A DNA stretch of 48,877 nt from SIG598 sp045580875 (lineage in GTDB: Bacteria; Bacillota; Clostridia; Oscillospirales; Acutalibacteraceae), in contig JAZNOP010000033.1 in NCBI GenBank assembly GCA_045580875.1, forward strand, positions 1 to 48,877, given 5' to 3'. The notes under the pieces are model-generated. The model did not search any database and was not told the origin of the DNA. It saw only the letters and a list, made by a program, of their open reading frames with translations. Both the position numbers and the translations under genes were made by a program. The first letter of the stretch is position 1. The number at the start of each line of letters is the position of its first letter. Below are positions 41,850-48,877 of the stretch, in pieces.

Positions 41850-44246
41850 ATGCAATACGGATATTTTGATGAGACAAAACGTGAGTACTGTATAACCAAC
41901 CCCGCTACCCCCGGTCCCTGGGCAAACTACCTTGGCGATCCCGAGTACGGCGCAATAATTTCCAACAATGCCGGCGGCTACAGCTTTGTAAAGAGCGGTG
42001 CCAAGGGAAGAATTCTTCGCTATCGTTTCAACGACTGCGACGACCCCGGAAGATACATATACATCCGCGACGAGGAGGACGGCGATTTCTGGTCTGCTTC
42101 CTGGCAGCCGGTAGGCAAGCCCCTCGACGAGTACAAGAGCGAGTGCCGTCACGGTACTGCATACACCGAGATCAAGGCTGACTACAAGAACATCGCTTCC
42201 AGCGCTCTCTATTATGTTCCTCAGGGCAAGACCTATGAGGTATGGAGACTCCGCCTGACCAACAACAGCGACAAGGTTCGCCGTCTGTCTGTATTCGGCT
42301 ACTGCGAGTTCACCACCGACAGCAACTACGAGCAGGATCAGGTCAACCTGCAGTACACCCAGTTCATCACCCGTTCCTATTTCCAGGGCAACCGCGTTGT
42401 CATGGTCATCAACGAGAACTGCAACAGCGAGGTCAACGGCAACTCCGCTGCATTCCGCTTCTTTGGTCTTGCAGGTGCTGACGTAGCAAGCTACGACGGC
42501 GACAAGGCTGCATTCCTCGGAATGTACAACGGCTACGGCAAGCCTGCTGCTCTCCAGAACGGCAAGTGCTCCAACACCCTCAACTTCAACTCCAACCCCT
42601 GCGGCGCTCTGCAGACCTCTGTTGAGCTCCAGCCGGGTCAGAGCGTTGATATGGCTTTCATGCTCGGTCAGAAGACTCCTGCTCAGGCACAGGACATCAT
42701 CGCAAGCTATGCTGATGTCACTGCAACTGTCGACAGCGAGATCGCTGCACTCAAGAACTACTGGCACGCAAAGCTCGACAACTTCCGCGTTGAGACTCCT
42801 GACGAGAACTTCAATGCAATGCTCAACACCTGGAACGCATTCCAGTGCTTCATCACCTTCGTCTGGTCGAGAGCTGCCTCCTTCAGCTACTGCGGTCAGA
42901 GAAACGGCTTCGGCTACCGCGACACCGTTCAGGATATCCAGGGTATAATCCACCTTGATCCTGAAATGGCAAAGAAGCAGCTGACCTTCATGCTCTCTGC
43001 TCAGGTTGACAACGGTGCAGGTCTGCCGCTGGTCAAGTACACCCACAATCCCGGTCACGAGGATACTCCGGACGATGAGTCCTATGTACGCGAGACCGGT
43101 CACCCCCACTACCGTGCTGACGACGCAATGTGGCTCTTCCCGACCGTACGCAAGTACATCGCTGAGACCGGCGACATTGCTTACCTCGACGAGGTTATCC
43201 CCTACGCCAACAAGGACGAGGGCACAGTTTACGATCACCTTAAGAGAGCTATCGACTTCAGCCTCAATCACATGGCTGCACACGATATGCCGGCTGGTCT
43301 CCACGCTGACTGGAACGACTGCCTGCGTATGGGCGAGAAGGGCGAATCCACCTTCGTTGCAATGCAGCTCTACTGGGCTATGAAGATCCTGCGCGAGTAC
43401 GCTGTCATGAAGGGTGACGCTGAGTACGCAGGTTACCTTGACGGCAAGGCTGAGAATCTTTACAACACAATTCAGAACCTCTGCTGGGACGAGGACCGCT
43501 TTATCCGCGGTATCCGCGACACCGGCGAGCTGGTCGGCGCAAAGAACGATCCCGAGGCAAGCATGTGGCTCAACCCGCAGTCCTGGGGCGTTATCTCCGG
43601 CGTTGCAACCAAGGAGCAGGCAGAGCTTTCTCTCGAGAAGGTTCACGAGATCCTCAACACTCCGTACGGCGTAAGCCTGCTTGACCCGCCCTACAAAGAG
43701 CACCAGTTCGACGGCGCTCTGATGATCCTCTTCAACGCTTCCACCAAGGAAAACGGCGGTATCTTCTCTCAGCCGCAGGGCTGGATCATTCTTGCTGAGT
43801 CCCTCATGGGTCACGGCAACCGTGCATATGAGTATTTCCGCGAGTCCTCTCCCGCCTGCATGAATGACAAGGCAGAGATCCGCATTCTTGAGCCGTACGC
43901 TCACGGTCAGTTCACCGAGAGCAAGTACTCTCCCTTCGCCGGTCGTTCCCACGTTCACTGGCTGACCGGTACTGCATCCACCGTTATGGTCGGCTGCGTC
44001 GAGGGTATCTGCGGTATCCGTCCGGGCGTTGACTACATCGAGATCAATCCGGCTATCCCCTCCGAGTGGAAGGGCATGAAGATGGACAAGGTCTTCCGCG
44101 GCAAGAAGCTGCACATCACTGTTGAGAATCCCGACGGACGCGAGGGCGGCGTAGCTGCCTGCACCGTCAACGGCACCGCAATCGAAGGCTGCCGCATCGC
44201 TGTGGATATGCTCAAGGACGAGAATGACATCGTTATCCGTCTGTAA
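41850..44246 (+). CDS. Cellobiose phosphorylase (GH94)
   Basis: 798 aa, close to the usual 810 or so. Splits cellobiose with phosphate into glucose 1-phosphate and glucose in the cytoplasm, saving ATP during cellulose breakdown. The N-terminus MQYGYFDETKREYCITNP and the PGPWANYLGD segment are typical for this activity rather than for cellodextrin or chitobiose phosphorylase. The catalytic acid is Asp490 in HADWNDCLRMGEKGES. Other family motifs are SYCGQRNGFGYRDTVQD, YRADDAMWLFP and GRSHVHWLTGTAS (phosphate site). No signal peptide. Codon use is strongly biased, pointing to high expression. Single gene with its own promoter and terminator. It shows the host uses cellobiose, but no transporter or cellulase is nearby. 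Confidence 0.95.
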   Translation: MQYGYFDETKREYCITNPATPGPWANYLGDPEYGAIISNNAGGYSFVKSGAKGRILRYRFNDCDDPGRYIYIRDEEDGDFWSASWQPVGKPLDEYKSECRHGTAYTEIKADYKNIASSALYYVPQGKTYEVWRLRLTNNSDKVRRLSVFGYCEFTTDSNYEQDQVNLQYTQFITRSYFQGNRVVMVINENCNSEVNGNSAAFRFFGLAGADVASYDGDKAAFLGMYNGYGKPAALQNGKCSNTLNFNSNPCGALQTSVELQPGQSVDMAFMLGQKTPAQAQDIIASYADVTATVDSEIAALKNYWHAKLDNFRVETPDENFNAMLNTWNAFQCFITFVWSRAASFSYCGQRNGFGYRDTVQDIQGIIHLDPEMAKKQLTFMLSAQVDNGAGLPLVKYTHNPGHEDTPDDESYVRETGHPHYRADDAMWLFPTVRKYIAETGDIAYLDEVIPYANKDEGTVYDHLKRAIDFSLNHMAAHDMPAGLHADWNDCLRMGEKGESTFVAMQLYWAMKILREYAVMKGDAEYAGYLDGKAENLYNTIQNLCWDEDRFIRGIRDTGELVGAKNDPEASMWLNPQSWGVISGVATKEQAELSLEKVHEILNTPYGVSLLDPPYKEHQFDGALMILFNASTKENGGIFSQPQGWIILAESLMGHGNRAYEYFRESSPACMNDKAEIRILEPYAHGQFTESKYSPFAGRSHVHWLTGTASTVMVGCVEGICGIRPGVDYIEINPAIPSEWKGMKMDKVFRGKKLHITVENPDGREGGVAACTVNGTAIEGCRIAVDMLKDENDIVIRL

Positions 44247-44279
44247 TCGCCTGACTGTGCGATAAACGCAATAAATTAC

Positions 44280-44327
44280 AGCCGCCCTGCTGAGGTAATC
44301 CCCCGGCAGGGCGGCTTTGTGCTGTTT
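44280..44327 (+). terminator. Terminator of the cellobiose phosphorylase gene
   Basis: GCCGCCCTGC (44281-44290) pairs with GCAGGGCGGC (44306-44315), followed by TTTGTGCTGTTT. It lies about 35 bases after the stop. Confidence 0.88.
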
Positions 44328-44351
44328 ATACGGAGCAGCATTATGGTGTGA

Positions 44352-44674
44352 TAAATTTTGGTTTAGCGGAGGAAGAGTTGCGACAGCATCGGAAGGCTTC
44401 TCCTTGAGGAGTTAGCGAAGCGGCCGAGCGGTAGTGAATGACGTCCAGTGGACGTCAGAGCCGCGAGGTGACCGAGCCGCAGCGAGAGCTGACACGAAGT
44501 GACTGATGAGGTGTAGACCGCGCCTGTCGCGGTCGTTAAAAATGGCATCGATATGCGATGTTGGCACGAGCACTTCGTGCTCTACACCTCATCCGGGCGG
44601 CAAGCCGCCCACCTTCCCCTCAAGGGGAAGGCTTTAAATTGCGCCATCAAACTAGTACGCTAAACCAAAATTTA
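44352..44674. mobile_element. MITE-like element, long copy (323 bp)
   Basis: The ends TAAATTTTGGTTTAGCG and CGCTAAACCAAAATTTA are perfect 17-base inverted repeats. The interior matches the copy at 28808 apart from a few single changes and a 75-base insertion (44412-44486). The insertion replaces the tip of the first hairpin and contains its own hairpin GACGTCC-AGT-GGACGTC. There is no coding sequence. It accounts for most of the 552-base gap between the phosphorylase and the response regulator; the rest is a terminator and an AT-rich stretch with TATAAT at 44758 but no clear -35. Confidence 0.87.
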
Positions 44675-44798
44675 TAGCGCCCTCTCCTTGCATCGAGCAG
44701 GCGCATAATGTATCATTATGTTGAATATGCCATAATAATCGGTTAATATTGTGTCCGTATAATCTCATTATCAAATCATGCTTCATGGAGGTACCGCC

Positions 44799-45470
44799 AT
44801 GTTCAACATTCTCGTCGTTGAGGACGACCGCAATCAGAATCGCCTCATATCTGCTTCTCTGCGCCAGAATGGCTATAACGCCGTTCCCGCTTTCGACGGC
44901 AAACAGGCGCTCGATATGCTCGACAGCGAGCAGATAGACCTCGTCATCACTGATATAATGATGCCGGTCATGGACGGCTATCAGCTTGTCGATGCTCTCC
45001 GTTCCGCAAATTTCACCCTGCCTATCCTCATCGTCAGCGCAAAGGAATCGTTTGAGGACAAGCGCCGCGGCTTCATTCTCGGCATTGACGACTATATGGT
45101 CAAGCCGCTCGATATCGGAGAACTGGTGCTGCGTGTCGGCGCTCTTCTCCGCCGTGCTCAGATAGCTCACGAACACCGCCTGATTATCGGCGATGTCGTG
45201 CTCGACTACAATGCTCTGTCGGTCACTCAGAACGGCGTGAGCGAAACTCTGCCGAAAAAGGAGTTCTATCTGCTTTTCATGATGCTCTCCTATCCCGATG
45301 TCATCTTCACCCGCCGGCAGCTCATTGACGAAATATGGGGCATGGACACCGATGTTGACGAGCGCACTGTCGACGTTCATATCCGCCGCCTGCGTGAACG
45401 CTATGAAGACTGCAAGGATTTCGAGATAGTCACCATACGCGGACTCGGCTACAAAGCGGTCAGAAAATAA
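44799..45470 (+). CDS. OmpR-type response regulator
   Basis: 223 aa from the ATG at 44799, which has GGAGGT upstream; an ATG 21 bases earlier lacks one. The receiver domain has the acidic pair VVEDD, the phosphoacceptor Asp52 in LVITDIMMPVMDG and the Lys in DYMVKPLD. The C-terminal winged helix shows LPKKEFYLLFMML, RRQLIDEIWG and DVHIRRLRERY, ending IRGLGYKAV. It acts as a phosphorylation-dependent transcription factor. The partner kinase gene follows 54 bases later. The regulon is unknown; the nearest structural gene in the same direction is the CgeB-like glycosyltransferase. Confidence 0.94.
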   Translation: MFNILVVEDDRNQNRLISASLRQNGYNAVPAFDGKQALDMLDSEQIDLVITDIMMPVMDGYQLVDALRSANFTLPILIVSAKESFEDKRRGFILGIDDYMVKPLDIGELVLRVGALLRRAQIAHEHRLIIGDVVLDYNALSVTQNGVSETLPKKEFYLLFMMLSYPDVIFTRRQLIDEIWGMDTDVDERTVDVHIRRLRERYEDCKDFEIVTIRGLGYKAVRK

Positions 45471-45524
45471 TGCTGCCATACGATTATCCGCACCCAGCAG
45501 CAATGAAAGGAGCTCGACCGGCAA

Positions 45525-46820
45525 ATGTTCAATAAAAATATGCGCCTTCGCTTCGTTACATATTTTTTCATAACAATGCTCATTTCCACACTAATTGCGT
45601 CAACAGCAATTTTCTTCTTTATAAACTTTCAGTTTGACCGCCAGCTCAGCCGCAGTGAGAACGAGATAACTCAGATGCTCGCCCAGATGGCAGAAAACGA
45701 CGGTTCAGTTATAAACGAAAGTCTGAGTATTGCCTCTTACGAAATATACGGCGTACACAGGGTTGACCGCAGCAGTATCCTCATTGATAAGTATATTGAT
45801 AAGCTTGATGCCGGAGAGACCGTAATAGAGGACCACTGGCTTCTGCCGACGGTAACCACCTATTTCGCCCATGACGGTGAATATTATCAGGTTTCCCTCT
45901 TCCCGACTGCCGGAATACTGATGATGACGGTCGTCTCTGTGCTTACTGCTGTTTTTGCCGCAATACTGCTCGGAACGCTTATCTCAGCCTTTGCCGGAAA
46001 GCGTTTTCTCAAGCCGATACGTGAGCTGTGCAGCGCTACAGAAAAGGTTGCGAAGGGCGATTTCGGCGTCAGAGTCGAAGTTCCCCGCAATGCCGAAATG
46101 GGCAGGCTGTGCAGCAATTTCAACAGCATGACCCACGATTTATCCCGTATCGAAATGCTCCAGAAGGAATTCACCAGCAATGTCTCTCACGAATTCAAAT
46201 CCCCTCTCGCTTCGATAAAAGGCTTTGCAACGCTGCTGCAGCAGGAAGGCATCTCCGATGATGACCGCCGCGAATATGCTGACATAATCGTCAGCGAAAG
46301 CGAGCGTCTGTCAAGGCTTTCGACAAATATCCTCCGCCTGACAAAACTTGAAAACACCGAGATAATCACCGATAAGAGCGATATCCAGCTTGACGAGCAG
46401 ATACGTCAGTGCATAGTCACCCTCATGCCTCAGATAAACAGCCGTCACATCGACATCAACATCGATATGGACGAAGCCGAGGTTTTCGCAAATGCCGAGC
46501 TTCTGCACGAGGTGTGGATGAACCTGCTTACAAATGCTATCAAATTCACTCCCGACGGAGGAAGGATAGATGTCCGCCTCATCAACCAGCTTGACACTGT
46601 TGCAGTCGAGATAGAGGACAGCGGGTGCGGCATGGACGATGAAACCAAAAAGCGGATATTCGAAAAATTCTACCAGGGTGACCGCTCTCACTCAGGCGAC
46701 GGCAACGGACTTGGTCTGCCGCTGGCAAAACGCATAGTCGAGCTGAGCGGCGGCAGCATTTCGGTCAGCAGCATCATCGGAGACGGCAGCTGTTTCTCTG
46801 TTGTGCTTCCCAAAGATTAA
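45525..46820 (+). CDS. Sensor histidine kinase
   Basis: 431 aa. Two membrane helices (about residues 10-34 and 129-155) enclose an outer sensor region of about 95 residues that I cannot assign to a ligand class. A HAMP linker follows (KRFLKPIRELCSATEKVAKG). The phosphoacceptor is His222 in SNVSHEFKSPLASIKG. The ATPase domain has the N box LLTNAIKFTPDGG, the G1 box EDSGCGMDDE, the F box IFEKFYQGD and the G2 box GNGLGLPLAKRIVE. It pairs with the response regulator just upstream. RBS AAAGGAG is slightly far from the ATG. A good terminator follows. Confidence 0.94.
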   Translation: MFNKNMRLRFVTYFFITMLISTLIASTAIFFFINFQFDRQLSRSENEITQMLAQMAENDGSVINESLSIASYEIYGVHRVDRSSILIDKYIDKLDAGETVIEDHWLLPTVTTYFAHDGEYYQVSLFPTAGILMMTVVSVLTAVFAAILLGTLISAFAGKRFLKPIRELCSATEKVAKGDFGVRVEVPRNAEMGRLCSNFNSMTHDLSRIEMLQKEFTSNVSHEFKSPLASIKGFATLLQQEGISDDDRREYADIIVSESERLSRLSTNILRLTKLENTEIITDKSDIQLDEQIRQCIVTLMPQINSRHIDINIDMDEAEVFANAELLHEVWMNLLTNAIKFTPDGGRIDVRLINQLDTVAVEIEDSGCGMDDETKKRIFEKFYQGDRSHSGDGNGLGLPLAKRIVELSGGSISVSSIIGDGSCFSVVLPKD

Positions 46821-46851
46821 TCAGGTTAAACTCCGCCAATTCTATTCATGC

Positions 46852-46893
46852 GGCACAGGTGTCAGCGCGGCGCCTGTGCCGTGTTTTGTTTTC
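46852..46893 (+). terminator. Terminator of the two-component operon
   Basis: GGCACAGG (46852-46859) pairs with CCTGTGCC (46873-46880), followed by GTGTTTTGTTTT. It lies about 30 bases after the kinase stop. Confidence 0.88.
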
Positions 46894-46908
46894 CCGTTAT
46901 TTTACATC

Positions 46909-46937
46909 TTCACTTTTTCTCCGATATGATGTATAAT
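46909..46937 (+). promoter_or_regulatory. Promoter of the CgeB-like gene
   Basis: TTCACT (46909-46914), 17 bases, TATAAT (46932-46937). A leader of about 150 bases follows; I see no clear structure in it. Confidence 0.6.
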
Positions 46938-47091
46938 ATATATTTAGGGTAAATCCACTGTTTCCGACCTCACTTTCAGATATTGCATCTGACGGCGTCG
47001 GGATAACGCCTTTCATTCGCATTCATACTATGATGGTATATATTTCATCATCTTTCATACATATTCACATAAGAAAGGATTGTGCGATGGC

Positions 47092-48877
47092 ATGAACAGT
47101 ACAAAAGATAAAGTACAGGCTGAAATCACCGCACCCGAAACCGAATCTGAGCTTCAGAAGAAGCTTGCTCAGACAGAAAAGGAACTGCAGGCACAGATGC
47201 GCATGACCGAGATGCTCCGTCAGGAGGAAACCCGTCTGCGCCAGAAGCTGGAGGAAAGCGAAAAGAAGCGCCGCCAGCTCAAGCAGAATACTGAATTTGC
47301 CTCCTCTGTGCCCGGTCGCGCGGCGAAAAAGCTGTGGACAATATGGCACAGGGTAAAAGGGCGCGCCGCAAGCGCCTCCATGCCGGCATTTCACCGCCCG
47401 GCTGAGAAGCTCAAGCCCCGTTCTGCCGGAAGCTTCAGCCTGCGTGTGAATAAACTCAGCGACCTGCGCGTTGCCTGCATAATGGACAGGTTTTCCTATG
47501 ACTGCTTCTCGCCTGAATGCCAGCTTCTCCAGCTCACTCCTGACAACTGGCGCGACGAGATAGACAGCTTTTCGCCTGATATGCTCTTCATCGAGTCGGC
47601 ATGGCAGGGCAAGGATAATCTGTGGTACCGCAAGGTGGCTCATGCCGGCAAGGAGCTGTACGCTCTGACCGGACACTGCCGTCTCAAGGGCATTCCGGTA
47701 GTCTTCTGGACAAAGGAAGACCCTGTGCATTACGATGCATTCTTCGCCGCCGCACAGATGGCGGACTTTGTCTTCACCACCGAAATCGACTGTGTTCAGA
47801 AATACAAGACCCGTTTCGGACACGACAACGTATATCTGCTGCACTTCGCCGCACAGCCGGCTATTCATAATCCCATAGAAAAATACACCCGCCGTGATCG
47901 CTTCTGCTTCGCCGGCGCATACTATCATAATTATCCCCAGCGCTGCCGCGTTTTCGACGAGTTTGCCGATGTCTTCGACCGCACCAAGGGTTTTGATATT
48001 TACGACCGCAACTATGGAAACGCACGTCCTGAACACGCTTTTCCCGAGCGCTACAACGACAACATTCTCGGCAGCCTTGATCCCTCCGAGATAGATATCG
48101 CCTATAAGGGCTACAACTACGGCGTAAACATGAACTCCATCTCCCAGTCGCAGACCATGTTTGCCCGCCGTGTCTTCGAGCTTTTCGCATCCAACACCAT
48201 TGTTGTGGGCAATTTCTCCCGCGGTCTCGCCAATCTTTTCGGTGACCTGACCATCTCCACCGACGATGCCGCAACCCTTGCTGCAAGACTCGGGCAGCAC
48301 TGCTCAGATGAAGAGACCATGCGCAAGCTTCGCCTGCTCTGCCTTCGCCGTGTGCTCAGTGAGCATCTTTACGAGGATCGTCTGGCTTATATTGTACGGA
48401 AGGTCTATGGGCAGGCCGCTGACGAGATTCTTCCTTACATTCCTATGGTTGAGATAATCGGAAAGGCTGACACCAAAGAGGATGCCGAGCGTATTATCGC
48501 AGCTTACGACCGACAGAATTATCCCAACTGCTCACTTATTCTTATTACAGCCTGCGATATTGATGCCGGCGGTGTGAAGGTTATTTCTCCGGCTGATGCC
48601 GGACGCACCTTTGGGGGAATCTGCGTGGCCGAGTGGGTGACGGTATTCAGCGCAGAGGATTACTACGGCGAAAATTATATCACCGACCTGATGCTCAGCC
48701 GCCGCTATACTGATGCGGACGCATTCGGCAAGGCAGATTATTACCGCGCCGAAAACGGCAGAGCTGTGATCAGCACCCGTGAGCACACCTACCGCTTTGC
48801 TGACAGTCTCGAGCTGCGCTGCTCGGTGGCAAGGTTTATCGCAATAAAGGATAAGTCTCTCGATTGCCCTGACTGCA
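47092..48877 (+). CDS. CgeB-like glycosyltransferase, cut by the window edge
   Basis: At least 595 codons, open to the last base, so the C-terminus is missing. The first 70 residues or so form a charged coiled coil (ELQKKLAQTEKELQAQ; RLRQKLEESEKKRRQLKQ). A basic region follows, then a domain resembling DUF3880/CgeB glycosyltransferases, with SFSPDMLFIESAWQG, VFWTKEDPVHYDAFF, RFCFAGAYYHNYPQRC, NYGVNMNSISQSQTMFARR and the donor-site stretch LFASNTIVVGNFSRGL. After about residue 450 comes a module like the C-terminal halves of wall-polymer transferases (VAEWVTVFSAEDYYGENY). Probably adds sugar to an envelope polymer; cytoplasmic. The ATG at 47092 overlaps the stop of a two-codon frame, ATG GCA TGA at 47086. 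Minus-strand open frames here are shadows. Confidence 0.85.
   Translation, partial: MNSTKDKVQAEITAPETESELQKKLAQTEKELQAQMRMTEMLRQEETRLRQKLEESEKKRRQLKQNTEFASSVPGRAAKKLWTIWHRVKGRAASASMPAFHRPAEKLKPRSAGSFSLRVNKLSDLRVACIMDRFSYDCFSPECQLLQLTPDNWRDEIDSFSPDMLFIESAWQGKDNLWYRKVAHAGKELYALTGHCRLKGIPVVFWTKEDPVHYDAFFAAAQMADFVFTTEIDCVQKYKTRFGHDNVYLLHFAAQPAIHNPIEKYTRRDRFCFAGAYYHNYPQRCRVFDEFADVFDRTKGFDIYDRNYGNARPEHAFPERYNDNILGSLDPSEIDIAYKGYNYGVNMNSISQSQTMFARRVFELFASNTIVVGNFSRGLANLFGDLTISTDDAATLAARLGQHCSDEETMRKLRLLCLRRVLSEHLYEDRLAYIVRKVYGQAADEILPYIPMVEIIGKADTKEDAERIIAAYDRQNYPNCSLILITACDIDAGGVKVISPADAGRTFGGICVAEWVTVFSAEDYYGENYITDLMLSRRYTDADAFGKADYYRAENGRAVISTREHTYRFADSLELRCSVARFIAIKDKSLDCPDC

Noticed and set aside
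41790..44114. A 774-codon open frame on the minus strand
   Set aside because: It lies opposite the cellobiose phosphorylase gene, whose protein is a full family match. The minus-strand product has no recognisable domain; strong codon bias on the coding strand leaves the opposite frame open.
47065..48300. A 411-codon open frame on the minus strand
   Set aside because: It is opposite the CgeB-like gene, which shows clear family motifs on the plus strand.

Overview
The window looks like chromosomal DNA from a Gram-positive member of the Clostridia, most likely a Ruminococcus-type Oscillospiraceae gut bacterium. The reasons are strong AAGGAGG-type ribosome binding sites with occasional TTG and GTG starts, a B. 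subtilis-type PyrK/PyrD pair combined with a PyrB/PyrI pair, a cellobiose phosphorylase, LCP and PBP1A wall enzymes, ECF vitamin transporters, and small hairpin-rich dispersed repeats. This placement rests on gene content and style, not on a marker gene; no rRNA is present.

Layout. 1-1692: a zinc-ribbon membrane protein with a beta-propeller-like outer domain. 1791-11217: a de novo pyrimidine operon on the plus strand, pyrC-carB-pyrK-pyrD-pyrF-pyrE-pyrB-pyrI, with a good promoter and a terminator; carA is not present. 11251-15607 (minus): LCP wall ligase and PBP1A. 15845-16162: small BofC-like protein. 16356-22360: a TetR regulator divergent from an MMPL exporter and an overlapping GLUG-repeat surface protein. 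22410-24960 (minus): bacterial PH-domain protein, acidic protein and a CapA-like phosphoesterase. 25126-26178: sodium/calcium antiporter. 26411-27539: an AT-richer block with a DUF3842 protein and an ECF S component behind a possible attenuator. 27644-27973: tRNA-Leu(CAA) with a decayed partial duplicate. 28139-29055: small membrane protein followed by a MITE-like element. 29151-34682 (minus): ECF S component (probably PanT), CoaX, AI-2E-family permease, YcxB-like protein, RsmE, thioredoxin and an unknown protein. 34838-38119 (minus): two tandem secreted CapA-like proteins with Big-type domains. 38288-41672: polA and an unknown gene. 41850-44246: GH94 cellobiose phosphorylase. 44352-44674: second, longer MITE-like copy. 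44799-46820: two-component system. 47092-end: CgeB-like glycosyltransferase, cut by the window edge.

How the genes fit together. The pyrimidine operon covers every step from carbamoyl phosphate to UMP except the glutaminase subunit CarA. LCP, PBP1A, the CapA proteins, the GLUG protein and the partial glycosyltransferase point to an active cell-envelope programme. CoaX next to an ECF S component suggests pantothenate uptake and trapping. The least explained items are the MITE-like family with internal hairpins and TA-type ends, the palindromic operators between tetR and the MMPL operon, and the promoter-plus-terminator leader in front of the ECF gene at 27000.
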